Assembly (NCBI GenBank): GCA_965153355.1
Contig: OZ231128.1
Location: 23,746,001-23,810,000 of the forward strand
Direction of reading: 5' to 3'
From: Flaccisagitta enflata
Taxonomy: Eukaryota; Chaetognatha; Sagittoidea; Aphragmophora
DNA length: 64,000 nt
Both the position numbers and the translations under genes were made by a program. This document shows positions 12,201 through 25,399 of this stretch, one piece after another (the stretch's first letter is position 1; the number at the start of each line of letters is the position of its first letter). Under the pieces are notes generated by a model. That model saw only the letters and a program-made list of their open reading frames with translations. It was not told the DNA's origin and made no database searches.

Positions 12201-13279
12201 AAACTACTCGTTACCATGCGACCATACAAGGATGTGTATGTAAACTCTTTTTTTAAACTACTCGGTACCACGCAACCCTTCCGTTCCTTTCAATCAGCGC
12301 CTTTTTGGCGTCTGTGTTTCTGATTGTGTTATAATGTGATTACATCTGTGGCTTTGGGCGGGGAAAGTGATTCCAAAATTGTGATGTAAAAACATTCAAA
12401 TGCATCTGTTTTTTATCTCCCTTTTCTCATTCCGTTTCGCTTCCTCTTTTGTATTCTAATGTATTCTTTTGGTATAGATATACATGACCCTTTTGCCACC
12501 CTCGCCCCTTTATCCTCGCTCTTCTCATCGTTTATTCTTTCTTTCATTTCTCATCTTCACCATTTGAGAGGAACGGCGATCAAACGATTATCTCCATTTG
12601 CTCTCCTCCCCCTTCGTGCTAGTGATCATTCGATTATTCCCTTTTCTTAACCTAATTCCCGAGACGCCTGGATTTACACGCCAATACTTCTCCTTTTACC
12701 TCCTTTCACCTCCTTTCCACCTTTCCTCCTTTTCGACAATTCTCGATTCACAGGTCTTCCCCTTCTTTTCTATTTTGCTCTCATTACCCTTCATTTCCTG
12801 CCTGAAGAAGTGAAGAAGTGTAAATTGGGTCAACTTCCCATACATTATTTACTACATTCCGACCACCTTGCTCTTCCCTATCTTTCTCTCCCTATTTTGA
12901 CTCTCTTCCTGTTTCCGTTTCCCTTCACCAGTTCTCTTTCAACAATAGTCTTAGGACTACCAGCATCCAGACCCCCTTGGATTATGCCATTTTATATCAA
13001 AACCTCCTTAGAGATGGGACGACCGTGTATAATCCATATTCACCCCTCCTCTTCTTTCCTTGTCACTCAGCACTCTCTCCCCTCACCCTCCTTGGTTGAT
13101 CTTTCGTCAACCCTATCTACCCATCGTCCTTTTTCCTCCCCCTTCATTACCCAACACTTTCATCCTCATTTTTGTCATCCCTTATATCTTCCTCCTCTCC
13201 TTTTGTGACTTCCTTCACCCTTCTCTTCTGTTCATCATTCCCTTATCCTCCTTACCTCCTTTCCTCCTCTCCTTTCATG
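12201..13279. other. C/T-rich intergenic tract
   Basis: Increasingly pyrimidine-rich from about 12400. Long proline/serine/leucine-rich frames reflect base composition. No gene signature. Confidence 0.45.
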
Positions 13280-13460
13280 ACCTCCTTCACCCTCCCCGGC
13301 TGTTAATCCATCATCCCCTTATCCTCCTCCTTCCCCTTCACCCTCCCCGGCTGTTCTTCCATCCTCCCCTTATCCTTCTTTCCTCTCCCTTCCCTCCTTC
13401 CCCTTCGTCACTCCCTTCACCCTCCTCGGCTGTTCTTCCATCTTCCCCTTCTCCTCGCGA
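13280..13460. repeat. ~50-80 bp pyrimidine minisatellite, three copies
   Basis: CTTCACCCTCCCCGGCTGTT followed by a CATCMTCCCCTT block occurs near 13283, 13334 and 13414 with spacers of unequal length. Confidence 0.75.
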
Positions 13461-13845
13461 CTTCATTTGCAAATGCAACAATTCTCCCTTTTCTTATGCA
13501 TTTCTCATCCTACGCTCTAAGCCTAAGCCTTTGCGTCCTTCATTTCCAAATTCCTATCTCGTGTTTCTCTCTCATTCTTTTTTTTTCTCTTCTTTCTTTT
13601 CTCTTTCTTTTATTTTTTCTTCTCTCATTTGTTTGTCTGTGTGTATGTTCCCTTCAGTGTGTTACCACCTGTCTGTATGCCTGTCCATTCATCTGTTTGT
13701 CAGGTTGTCTTTCGATCAGTTTGCTGTCAATTTCAATCTCTATTTGTATTCTTGTCAATATCACGCTGTCAATCTTCAAATCTTTCCTCTTTGTCGGTCT
13801 GTCTATGTGCGTGCTTGTCTTCTCTGTCTCTGTCTCTGTCTCTGT
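13461..13845. other. pyrimidine-rich DNA
   Basis: Continuation of the C/T-rich region with TTTTCT and TGTC runs. No gene. Confidence 0.4.
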
Positions 13846-14698
<853 letters not shown>

Positions 14699-14727
14699 AA
14701 CAGTCGCGTAGCACGCGGCTTAAAATG
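14699..14727 (-). repeat. solo head of a hairpin-headed repeat
   Basis: The minus strand reads TTTTAAGCCGCGTGCTACGC followed by GACTG, matching the AGTCGCGTGC-subfamily head with one stem substitution. The body and tail are absent. Confidence 0.55.
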
Positions 14728-14769
14728 CTAAATCGAATTCTTCTATGCGCATTATCTTAATCAACATTC

Positions 14770-14811
<42 letters not shown>
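14770..14811. repeat. (CT)n microsatellite
   Basis: About 42 bp of pure CT. Confidence 0.95.
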
Positions 14812-14813
<2 letters not shown>

Positions 14814-14998
14814 TTTGCATTGGGCTTGACGGAGGTAATTTATCCATTTGGCCATCTCTTTCTCTGTGCTTTCCTCTTCCTTTCTCATATTGGGTCATCT
14901 TTTTTTTCTTATACTAACTCATCTTATCTTATCGTCTCTGCCTCTCCCCCATTCGATCTTTCTTTCGTCATAGCGTTCATCTGTTTCTTTCCATCTAC

Positions 14999-15205
14999 CT
15001 TCAGTCACTTTCCTTGTGACTACCCCTCCCCCCCCCCCTTCCCAGGATTGTCTTAGTGAGCTCTTCTTACCTTCAGTCACTGTCCCACAGACTATCCTCC
15101 TACCCAAGATTGCCTCAGTGAGCTTGTATTTTTCCATATTGCTCTAGATTCAGTCACTGTCCTTGTGTCTGTCTCTCTTCCTGGGATTGCCTCGGTGGTG
15201 AGTTC
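14999..15205. repeat. ~75-bp minisatellite, three diverged copies
   Basis: Units beginning TCAGTCACTGTCC and ending ATTGCCTCAGTGAG occur near 15001, 15073 and 15150. The first contains a C-run (15027-15040). Confidence 0.75.
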
Positions 15206-15598
15206 GTCTTTTTCCTCTTTTACCCATTTTTCTTCGTCTTACATTCGCAATTCGTCTGAAAGGTGACAAACGGCGGCAAAGAAAGACCAACAGCTTCATT
15301 CATTATCACTCTCTCCGTCACTTTATCTCGCACTGACGCCTTCTTTTTGGAGCGAGGTTGGTCTTGTTCAGATTAAATCGTTTAAACGTTAAAACGAAAA
15401 AACAAAAAAAAAAAACAAAAACGGACGTCAGGTACGTTCAAGTCCGGCAAAAAGAAAAGTATAGGGCCGGATTCAAGGCAGACTCAGAGACGCGCGACCA
15501 ACTGACGGATCGAAATGTTGCTTATAGAGTCATGCGACCTAAGTACACAAATTAAGAAACTTAAAACCTAGAGAGATCATGAAATATATTTGTGTAAT
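15206..15598. other. unannotated DNA
   Basis: Includes an A-rich stretch (15389-15420). No gene recognised. Confidence 0.4.
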
Positions 15599-15940
15599 TT
15601 GGCAAAGGCTTCAAATCAGGCCTCACAGGCCAAAGATTAGGCCTCTCAAGCCAAATATGAGGCCTCACAGGCTTATCAGGTCTCAAATCATCCCTCTCTG
15701 GCTGCAAGTCAGCCCTCTCAAGCCTCAAATCAGCACAGCCGGACCTTGAATCAGGCCTCTCAAGCCTCAAATCAGCCTTCTAATCAGCACTCTCAGGCCT
15801 CAAATCAGCCCCAACAGACCTCAAACCAGTCAGAGTGAATGTCCCCCCGCGGTCGCTGCCCTGCTTCTGCTCGGTGCTCACTCAAACTCACAATCAAACA
15901 AAGCAGGGCAACGGGTATCGCTGACCTGTTTAAGCATGGC
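15599..15940. repeat. GGCCTGAGAGG-type minisatellite with foldback terminus
   Basis: About ten degenerate units of the AGGCCTCTCAAGCCTCAAATC type fill 15599-15835. They are followed by CGGTCGCTGCCCTGC, then GCAGGGCAACGGGTATCGCT near 15903. That is the characteristic terminus of the large foldback family seen at 30527 and 49528. This copy is one-sided, since only the right terminus is recognisable. Confidence 0.7.
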
Positions 15941-16064
15941 CTAAGCAAAGTGAAACTATCTATTTGGTTATTTGACGTTTTATTGGACGTGGAAATTAGG
16001 GGGACCCCATAGATAAATTGGGGCATGGCCTACCCTACCCTATTGTCAACTCTTTAAAACATAG

Positions 16065-16065
<1 letters not shown>
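15941..16065. other. short unannotated spacer
   Basis: Spacer between the foldback terminus and the CA tract. Nothing recognised. Confidence 0.35.

Positions 16066-16126
<61 letters not shown>
16066..16126. repeat. (CA)n microsatellite
   Basis: About 30 CA units. Confidence 0.95.
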
Positions 16127-16129
<3 letters not shown>

Positions 16130-16130
<1 letters not shown>

Positions 16131-16253
16131 AGTCCTCCGAGGCAAATCAGCCCTCTCAGGCTTGTATTGAGCTCTCTGCTCTCTTTGCCTTGAGATTTTT
16201 CCTGAAAGGGCTCAACCTTCCCCTCTCAGAGGCCTCCAATGTGCCCTCTTATG
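16130..16253. repeat. fragment of GGCCTGAGAGG-type minisatellite
   Basis: Degenerate units around CAGCCCTCTCAGGCTTG and CCCTCTCAGAGGCCTCC. Confidence 0.5.
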
Positions 16254-17090
16254 ATCGGGAAAAAAGTCGAAGTCAGTCTTCGACTTTTTGACATATTCGA
16301 GAGAAACAGGGTTTTCATTTTCTTATGGGAAAGTTGGGGAACTCCTTAGGGCGATTGGTCCCTCGGACAAAATTGATAGGGTAAGTAAATTTGATAATTC
16401 TCTTTCATTTGGCGCCAAGCAGAATGCTCTACGACAAATATTTTTCGCGCTATGATTTTTTAAAGATTTATTTATGAAAAATTTGAATAGAATTTTTTTT
16501 ATTTTTTACGATTTTGTGTAGGATCAATAAAGGAGTATATTTATGTTTATGTGAGCATGCAAATACAAAAAGACATGTTTATGAGCACAGCTGCTCATCT
16601 GTGAGGGCGATTTTGAGCATTTTAGCTCATTTAGCTCACTTAGCTCAGTCTATTCTTTATGATTTCGAATATGATAATTGACTAAATATTTTCATACTTG
16701 CTTAAGCAAGCAATTAAAAAAACAAGTCAGTGAGCAGAGCTGCTCATCTGTGCCAGCGTTTTTAAGTATTCTAGCTCATTTAGCTCATTTAGCTTGCTCT
16801 TTTTCTCTGATTTTGAATAGGATAGATAAATTAATGTTTTGATTTAAGCATGCGAGTACAAGGAAGCATATCAGTAAGCAAAGCTGATTGTCTGATTGAA
16901 TTATTTTGAATATTTTAGCTCATTTAGCTCATTTAGCTCAGTCCTGATTTTCAATGCAATCAATACATACAATTGCTTTTGATTCGATCTAATAAAAAAA
17001 AAAGATTTCAATGACTGAAGATGAAAGCATGGTGAAAATTGACCACTGCTTACGACTTTTTTCCTCACGGCGACAGCCGCCATTACTGGT
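16254..17090 (+). mobile_element. dispersed 0.84-kb repeat, AAAGTCGAAG-hairpin family, full copy
   Basis: Starts ATCGGG, then a perfect hairpin: AAAAAGTCGAAG (16261-16272), loop TCAGT, CTTCGACTTTTT (16278-16289). Shared blocks follow, including TTTGGCGCCAAGCAGAATGC. Three internal modules, spaced about 150 bp, contain GAGCATGCAAATAC, CAGCTGCTCATCTG and TTTAGCTCATTTAGCTCA. The end is GGCGACAGCCGCCATTACTG. Copies recur at 33519-34250, 41741-42049 and 42990-43329. No coding capacity is seen. The terminal hairpins and nesting suggest a mobile element of unknown class. Confidence 0.75.
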
Positions 17091-17097
17091 ATAAAAA

Positions 17098-17232
17098 AAT
17101 TCATCCCTGTGTTCTACAGGACTTGGTCCCTCTCGGGCCACTACCCTGCTCTCACTCTGCTTCTTCAGCTTCTTCAGCCGGGCATAGGGCACCGCTGACG
17201 GCTGACCATTTGCGATCCTTAGACGACTAGTT
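17098..17232 (-). repeat. terminus of the foldback family (divergent subtype)
   Basis: CCCTGTGTTCTACAGGACTT, then GGGCCACTACCCTGC and a CATAGGGCACCGCTGACGGC-like block ending CGATCCTTAGACGACTAGTT. This is the reverse complement of the start seen at 27205 and 47949. Confidence 0.65.
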
Positions 17233-17382
17233 TCTTCCTGCACACATTTTGCCTCCCTTCGTTTCTTTTTACAGTTGAAAACGTTTCCTCTTTTCCAATT
17301 TCTTCTTTAGTTTTGCTTCTTTCTATAGGATATCTCTGTTTTTTCCCTTTGTTCCTTCCGACAAACTTTCATGTCCACTAGT

Positions 17383-17502
<120 letters not shown>

Positions 17503-18060
17503 GACTTTCAGTCTGAGCTTTGGTTCCATGCTGTGCAGCTTCTTAGACTAGATAATTTCAGTGACCAAAAGGTTGCAAAGGCCACCGTTTTAAGACAATT
17601 TTCTACTTTGGTTGAAAAAAAAAAAACCAAAAAGAAAAAAGAAACATACAAGAGATTGGATGACAAGCAGATATAAAAGTAAACAAACGGACGTTTGAAC
17701 CAACCATTTAATGTATGAATGGAGGGAATGCAACATTTAAAGAGAGCGATAGTCGAGAAAATAATTATGAAATAAAAAAGGGTGTTATTTTGCAGTATTC
17801 TGTTGCTGTTATACTGTATTACTTATTCGCGTGAAGCATTTTATCATTGCCCCGAGATCCCGAATGTGTGGTTGTTGAATCTGTTTCTCTCCTTTTTTTT
17901 CTCACACTTTCTATTCCTTTGTTTTGTTTTATGGCAAGCATTAGACGTCCACAGCTGGTTTCCATCACTGTTGGTCTTATAACCCACTGTCTCTCTGTTT
18001 ATCTTTTCTTTTTTCTGTATATCCGTCTGTCTGTCTTTCTGTCGGTCATTATATCAGTCT
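17503..18060. other. intergenic DNA, nothing recognised
   Basis: Mixed AT-rich sequence with an A-rich block at 17617-17640. No gene. Confidence 0.4.
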
Positions 18061-18850
<790 letters not shown>

Positions 18851-19020
18851 TTTAGTCGCGTGCTACGCGACTCTACACCTCGCTTTGTCCGTCCGTCCGT
18901 CCGTCGGATGGTCAGTCGGTCTGTCACCATTTTACTGTTTTTCATGACTCTAATTCTTTGACCTCACTGCTCCTGCCCAAATGGTCTAGTGACAGGGGTA
19001 AAAGCGAATCCGGCCTTGTT
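18851..19020 (+). mobile_element. hairpin-headed repeat, AGTCGCGTGC subfamily, distal part deleted
   Basis: Intact head AGTCGCGTGCTACGCGACT, CTACACCTCGCTTTGTCC and a CCGT tract. The CTGCTCCTGCCCAAATG body block is present. About 40 bp that should carry the distal GCACGCGACT partner is missing, and AATCCGGCCTTGTTT closes it. Confidence 0.8.
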
Positions 19021-19103
19021 TCTCCTTTTGATGCTTCGCCTGTTGCAGTTTCTCGTCTTTCTCACTCATTCAGCTTTCTAATGGCTTTGTCCTCTATGCA
19101 CTG

Positions 19104-19292
19104 TTTTTTTGGTCGCGTTTACGCAACTTGACAACCCGCTTTGTTCGTAATACTTCACTTTTAAGTTGCGGACACGCAAATCTATGAGAGGCTTTGTTCT
19201 TCCGTCGGTCCTGCCATTACTGCCTGTGTGTGTGAGTGAGCATGGGGTGGGGGAGGTGTAAATCTCTAGCAACCTGTTTGCTTTACTAACGA
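19104..19292 (+). mobile_element. two hairpin-headed repeat copies in tandem, degraded
   Basis: First head at 19110-19131 (GGTCGCGTTTACGCAACTTG, then ACAACCCGCTTTGTTCG). It is followed within 30 bp by a second head at 19161-19182 (AAGTTGCGGACACGCAAATC, TATGAGAGGCTTTGTTC). The tetranucleotide tract of the second is only about 12 bp. Confidence 0.65.
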
Positions 19293-19785
<493 letters not shown>

Positions 19786-20089
19786 TTTTCTGTTAGATAG
19801 TCGTGGATCCAGAGAGTTCAAGCCAAAAATAGACATTTTCAAAAAAGCTTTTGCGAAAGAGTTGTTGATGCCTAATGCTCTCTTGGTGCCTCCCATAATG
19901 CCTTTTCAAAATTGAGTCTGGTTTTCTTCCCATTTCTTTTTCTCCTTTATGATTTATGTTTTTTGTTACATCTTGAAGTGAAGCATTGTGCTTGTATCTC
20001 TTACGTAGACACAAAACCGGACAAGGCTCTCATCCTTTAGTTAAGTGGGGTTGAGTAGTAATGCTGTCAAACTTCCATACAACGCGTTT

Positions 20090-20545
20090 ATACATCATCT
20101 GCCTGCATCCCCATCCAGTAGAGCGGTTCCTACTTGACCTGATTTTCTCGTCCTTTACGGCATCAAATGGGGACTTCCATTACGTCCACTGAGCGTAACT
20201 CTCAAAGCTTTTGCCTCTAAGAGACCCAGGAAACTGTCCGGAATAAGATCTAAGGATGAAGGAAATGGTTGGAAATGTTACCATTTTGCCTTACTATTAA
20301 TTGTGTCCAATACCATTGAACGAATGTAAAACATCACAAATGGCGTTTCCACTAATCAAAAATGATACAGGTCCGTGCCAGTGGGCAGGGGTAGCAAGGA
20401 GGAACCATTTGACGAGAACCATTTGGCAGGAGCTGCAAGGGAAAAATCTCAGATTAAGAGAAAAAATGAGTGACTGATTCAGGTGGCCAAGCTTACGGAC
20501 GGACCATCCAACCTATTTAGTTATTTGTGTGTATCACTGATTATA
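20090..20545 (+). repeat. left arm of a 3.3-kb-spaced inverted repeat
   Basis: Blocks CATCAAATGGGGACTTC, CTGAGCGTAA, AAACTGTCCGGAAT and GATGAAGGAAATGGTT recur in reverse complement at 22976-23420. The order is kept, and the further GCCAGTGGGCAGGGG block is included. The arms are diverged and separated by about 2.4 kb holding a hairpin-headed repeat, GTT arrays and a SINE. Confidence 0.65.
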
Positions 20546-20633
20546 ACAGTTAGACATGGCGTGAGGCCCAAACTTTGGCCGTAAAAGAGCAACAATTCTA
20601 CTGGTTTGTAATTTCATCTTTGATTCTCAACTC

Positions 20634-20793
20634 TTTAGATGCGTCATCGCATCTCTATAAGAGGGTCTGTCCGTCCATCCGTCGGTCCTTTCATCCGTCC
20701 GTTGGTCCGTCCGTCCGTCCGTCCGTCGGTCCGTTACGCCTCTTCTAATATCACACAGATGATGCATCTAGTTGCCCGATCGGGCTTGTTTTC
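20634..20793 (+). mobile_element. hairpin-headed repeat, AGATGCG subfamily, short copy
   Basis: Head AGATGCGTCATCGCATCT has a 7-bp stem and a TCAT loop. It is followed by CTATAAGAGGGTCTGTCC and a CCGT tract. The distal block reads GATGATGCATCTAG: the arm complement with one CG-to-TG type change. The tail is GCCCGATCGGGCTTGTTTT. It lacks about 140 bp of body compared with the copy at 11449. Confidence 0.78.
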
Positions 20794-20879
20794 TGGTTCA
20801 TCCTCTGAATGGTTAAACAGAACAGAACTAACAACTCAAGCATTAAAAGTTAACTAATTCTTTTAAACTTGATAATACG

Positions 20880-20881
20880 CG

Positions 20882-20946
<65 letters not shown>

Positions 20947-20995
20947 GACATTTATTCACTCCTATAGTGGATCTTCTTTTTTTCCCCAACTGCTG

Positions 20996-21026
<31 letters not shown>

Positions 21027-21160
21027 ATTGATACTATTGTAGTTCAGTGAGTTCGTTTCATGGTTCTTTTTTTCTTCAATTGCCACATTGTTTTTGATTA
21101 CAGTTAAACACTCTCAAAGTATATCTCCTTTTTCAGCCGATCACGTTGTTATTGTTGTGG

Positions 21161-21195
<35 letters not shown>

Positions 21196-21326
21196 GCTGT
21201 TGTTTTTGTTGTTGCAATTGTTGTTAGTTCATTTCATAGTTCTTTTCTTCTCCAATTACCACGCTGTTGTTTGTTGTTGTTGCTGTTGTTGTTGTCATTC
21301 TTGTTGTTGTTGTTGTTGTTGTTGTT
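20880..21326. repeat. cluster of (GTT)n arrays
   Basis: GTT arrays at 20881-20946, 20998-21026, 21158-21196 and 21299-21326 are separated by spacers sharing a TTCATAGTTCTTTT-like block and an AATTGCCACATTG/AATTACCACGCTG block. The spacers are therefore probably also repeats of each other. Confidence 0.85.
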
Positions 21327-21632
21327 AACCCAGGGAATCACCAGGCAGTTATTGAGCGCGGTTTGTAGGCTTCTAATGAAGGCCAATCGACCCACCACTT
21401 GGGCGGCGCCACCGGGTCTTTTTGATGTCAGATTCCACATCATGATGTCCTATGGCCTATCCTCCCTCTAGCTAACTATTTCTGCTGGAATTTTTCCAGT
21501 AAACCCCAACTCATTCCCAATTGATAGGCAAATCTTCCAACCTTCGCCGAAAAGACTCGCCCACCACGGGAATTGAACTCGTGACCCAGAGGACCACGAG
21601 CCTGTACGCTACCACTGAGCTAATCCCCCCCT
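21327..21632 (-). mobile_element. tRNA-derived SINE with (AAC)n tail
   Basis: On the minus strand the 5' end (21632-21548) is tRNA-like. It has A box TTAGCTCAGTGGTAGCG (about 21626-21610) and B box GAGTTCAATTCCCGTG (about 21583-21568), RNA polymerase III promoter elements. The acceptor stem does not pair, so it is not a functional tRNA. A unique body of about 220 bp follows, and the element ends in an AAC-repeat tail, which is the GTT run at 21299-21326 on the + strand. Head, body and simple-repeat tail together fit a SINE; the family is not identified. Confidence 0.75.
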
Positions 21633-21635
21633 GTC

Positions 21636-21705
21636 GTTCTTGTTGTTGTTGTTGTCGTTGTTGTTGTTGTTATTGTTGTTGTTGTGGTTGTTTTTGTTGT
21701 TTTAG

Positions 21706-21797
<92 letters not shown>

Positions 21798-21862
21798 GCA
21801 ATTATTGTGGATGTTGTTGTTGTTTTTGTTGTTGTTTTTGTTGTTGTTGTTGTTGTTGTTGC
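21636..21862. repeat. (GTT)n array
   Basis: About 220 bp of GTT with a few TTT, ATT and GGT variants. It starts immediately behind the SINE head. Confidence 0.93.
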
Positions 21863-22009
21863 AATTGTTATTCAGATCATGAAATCGGCTTTGGTTTCCA
21901 TGCGTGGGTGTCGCTGACGACTTTGCACTGTGACATGAGAAATTCCATCTCGTAGGACAGCCGATCCCGCGCATGTTGCATTTGTAGTGACCATCTTAAT
22001 ATAATACAT

Positions 22010-22052
22010 CTTTCTTTCTTTCTTTCTTTCTTTCATTCTTTCATTCTTTCAT

Positions 22053-22141
<89 letters not shown>
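22010..22141. repeat. (TTTC)n, (TTCATTCT)n and (CT)n compound repeat
   Basis: Three adjacent simple-repeat blocks: TTTC, TTTCATTC, then CT for about 80 bp. Confidence 0.92.
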
Positions 22142-22145
<4 letters not shown>

Positions 22146-22580
22146 TTCCTTTGTTCGTTTGTTATGACGTCATCGGGCAGAGTTGGAAAGTTGTTGCAAG
22201 GAATTTTCTCGATATTGACGACGTTGATAGGAGTTGTGAGACCGACAATTTCCTTGCCCAATTCTGATTTGAATCCATCCGATGTTTCGCCCGATGTATC
22301 TCAAAGGCTTTCGTATTTTTATTCAGGTGCTTGAGTACATGTCGTTTTTTTTTAAATAATAGGTCTATCCGTCTGTTAGTATGTTGATTTTAGAAATATC
22401 ACGGCCAGTCTTGTCTCTTGAAACACTTCTTTGCAATCATGCCTTGCCCTAGTCATTTACATCACTGCCTCTGCGGCTCTTCCTACTGCCCACTGCCCTC
22501 TGCTTCTGCCCTTCTGCTAGAGATAACATGCGTTTACTTGATCTTGGCCATTGATAGAGATCAGGATAGATTCGAAAGTC
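22142..22580. other. intergenic DNA, nothing recognised
   Basis: Mixed sequence with no gene signal. Confidence 0.4.
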
Positions 22581-22583
22581 AAA

Positions 22584-22615
<32 letters not shown>

Positions 22616-22669
22616 TGAAGCGATTGGTAAAAAAAAATATCTTCTCTATCTGCTATGTGCTGATAACTG

Positions 22670-22736
<67 letters not shown>

Positions 22737-22744
22737 CGACAACG

Positions 22745-22793
<49 letters not shown>

Positions 22794-22800
22794 AAACAAC
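22581..22800. repeat. (AACGAC)n and (AAC)n arrays
   Basis: A short CAACGA hexanucleotide array lies at 22584-22617. A 125-bp AAC array with AACGAC interruptions lies at 22674-22798. The orientation is opposite to the GTT arrays at 20.9-21.9 kb. Confidence 0.93.
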
Positions 22801-22975
22801 GCGTATTATCAAGTTTCAAAAAATCAGTTTATTTTCAAAGCTTGGATCGTTTGTATTTGTTCTGCTCAATGATTCAGCGGACAAACCAAAAAAAAGAAAG
22901 ATGAATTTTCTAACCACATGTCTGTTACGGCAAAAGCCTTGGCCTCGTACATTGTCTAACAGCTATAATCAGTAA

Positions 22976-23420
22976 TATGCTCAAAATTCTATTTGTTTTG
23001 TAGGTCCATCCATAGGCTCGGCCGTGTGCGTGTCCCTCATTAATCTCTGATATTCTTTTTTTTCTAGCAGCTCCTGCCCAATTGCCTTCATCATCTTCTC
23101 CCTGACTCCCCCTGCCCACTGGCACACACCTTTGGAAGTTTTGATTAGTTGGAACGCTATTCTTGATGTTATCACTTTGTTAAACGGTAATGTGCAAGAG
23201 AAATACTACAGCATTTCTATACTGACTTTCAAGAAAATGTTATCATTTTCAACCATTTCCTTCATCTAAAGATTTCATTCCGGACAGTTTTCAGTGTCTT
23301 CTAGAGCAAAAAGCTTTGAGCCTTACGCTCAGTAGACGTGAAAGAAGTCCCCATTTGATGCCGTGAAAAGCAAGAAAATTAGGTGACGTAGAGACCACTC
23401 TACCATCCAGTGCCTGTAAA
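22976..23420 (-). repeat. right arm of the 3.3-kb-spaced inverted repeat
   Basis: Reverse-complement partner of 20090-20545. Matching blocks include GAAGTCCCCATTTGATG and ATTCCGGACAGTTT. The outer and inner limits are approximate. Confidence 0.65.
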
Positions 23421-24309
23421 AACCTGTTGCAAAGACATTTCACACTTGATCTTTTTGGCTGTTTCGGCGAAGTAGTTTTTTAAGCGCAAAATAATCCAAT
23501 GACGGAAAGGTTATGATTTTCTGTTTTACCTAAGCCTTTTTAACTTCGGTTAATGTAAAATTTAGGTAGATTTCCTTTGCTAGATTTCTTTCAGCCTCTG
23601 ATTCAAATTCGTGGATCTGTCGAGTGTGATTTACTTTCGCGCCACACCTAACATTTGAATTGAAATGAATAAGGAGGAGGACGAGCATGGTAAAACTCTT
23701 ATATTTACTATCCGAATTAAAAAGAACGCAATTTTTTCTATGGCTCATTTTTGGGCCTTTTGCTCACTTAAGACATGATTTATTGGTGACTAAATTGAAG
23801 CTTTTTTTGAGGGCTTTCTTTTGAGCGCAATCCCACATCTATAGCTTGATTTGTTTAGAAGTTATACTCAAAAGAAGGTGCAGGGGTCCAAAATTTAAAG
23901 CGCAGTCCGAGGAAAAAAAAGATCATTTTGGGGTGAAGGTGATGGAGTAATTGCACCGCTAGGAGGAATCAGGCATTGTTTTACCCATGCTGTCTGCTTT
24001 CATAGTTCTTATATTTGGGTTCCTCGATGTCTGTGATGAAAAATGAAACACCGAATGTGATTGATTACAATAAAACCTTCAAAATCATCATGGACTCTTA
24101 ACTGAAAATCAAAGGCAAAAATTTTTAAAGTAAATGTCACTTTTGCATGGTGATTTCTCCGCATCAGCTTGATTCTGAAGGCTAAAAGTCTTGGATGTGA
24201 TGCATGGAAGCTCAAATAAACTAAACCAGCTCGCAAAATGCTTCTCAGATGGAAAAAGTAGCCTTATTCAATCACTTCTATGAGAAACTTGCGTTTTTTT
24301 TAATTCGGG
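23421..24309. other. AT-rich DNA, nothing recognised
   Basis: Short frames on both strands only. The sentence-like blocks such as TTTAGAAGTTATACTCAAAA resemble the AT-rich cores of inverted-repeat elements elsewhere, but I cannot define ends. Confidence 0.35.
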
Positions 24310-24922
24310 TAGTAACAATGGCAAAAATAAAAATTAGACGCTCAATATTTCTCAATAACTTGTAAACCACTAATGCTTTTTGCTTAAAATCCATGAGCAT
24401 ATAAAAGAGCTTCAAAAACTCTACAAATCTAGACCAAGCAGAGATTTTTAGCTCAATTCGTTTAGAAATGACATAAGATTGAAGTTCAGTACTCAAATTC
24501 TTGATTGCCAAATAGAGCAGATTTCAGCGCCGGAAAATATGGCACTATTTGCCTAACATATTCTGTAAAACGCAAAAATGAAATAAATGATAGGAAGACA
24601 AAGGTAAAAATGAAGTATTTTTAATTCTCTACGAGATGGAACCAAGCAGAATTCATGATTTTGCTTCGTTTAGCAGCTATATCAATACAAACTTGGTTAC
24701 TTTAAAAAAGATGGAAGCAAGATTTGAGATTTTTGAGTGGATATCTTTAAATTGTCATTACTTCCAAAGTCTTTATGCTAGAATGATCGGAAGGAGCTCA
24801 AAAGAAAGATTTTTTGAAGCTCTTTAAAACCGTCATGGATTAAAAGGTTCTAGCGTTTTTGATTACGAGGCAATTAACAGTCAAAAGATCGCGTCTAGTT
24901 TTTTTTTTTTTGCCATTGTTAC
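24310..24922. mobile_element. diverged inverted-repeat element
   Basis: GTAACAATGGCAAAAA at the left end is matched by TTTTTTTGCCATTGTTAC at the right end. Further in, AAAGAGCTTCAAAAA pairs with TTTTTTTGAAGCTCTTTAAA. Arms of about 120-130 bp are clearly diverged. No coding frame supports a transposase. Confidence 0.5.
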
Positions 24923-25399
24923 AATACAGATTGAAGGTGTGGCACGGAAGTTGTTCTTCTTGTCTCAGAGCCCTGTTATTTGAAATTGAGTCACAGTGAG
25001 ACTACTGAAATACGTTGCACATATGCCCGAGTGATAAAGCCAAAATCATGTTCTGTATCACCCTATATACCAAAATATGAACTATTTCTTTCACAGTTTG
25101 TAGACAGTTGGTACGGACGGGTCCCAAGCTTGAATAAGCGTCAGTGCATCAGCTTGCTTTCATCCAACCCTGTCAACGATTCAAAAAAAAAAATCTACAT
25201 GCATTGGGCTAATTCCCTGTCTAGTTAGTTGTTACCACTATTGCCACCACACTATGAAGCGATGAAATATGTCATGAAAATTCTTATGAGAAAAATGTAG
25301 AAATCACTCTCAAAAATCCCCCAAGGAAAAAAAAACATCACTTCTAAACGAGGAGATAACAAGGCCAGATACGTCACAGTCCTGCTTGCCTTGGGACGG
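24923..25399. other. intergenic DNA, nothing recognised
   Basis: No gene signature. AACAAGGCCAGATACG near 25360 resembles the tail (minus orientation) of hairpin-headed repeats, without a body. Confidence 0.35.

Noticed and set aside
21548-21632. Functional tRNA gene on the minus strand
   Set aside because: A and B boxes are present but the acceptor stem does not pair and a SINE body with tail follows.
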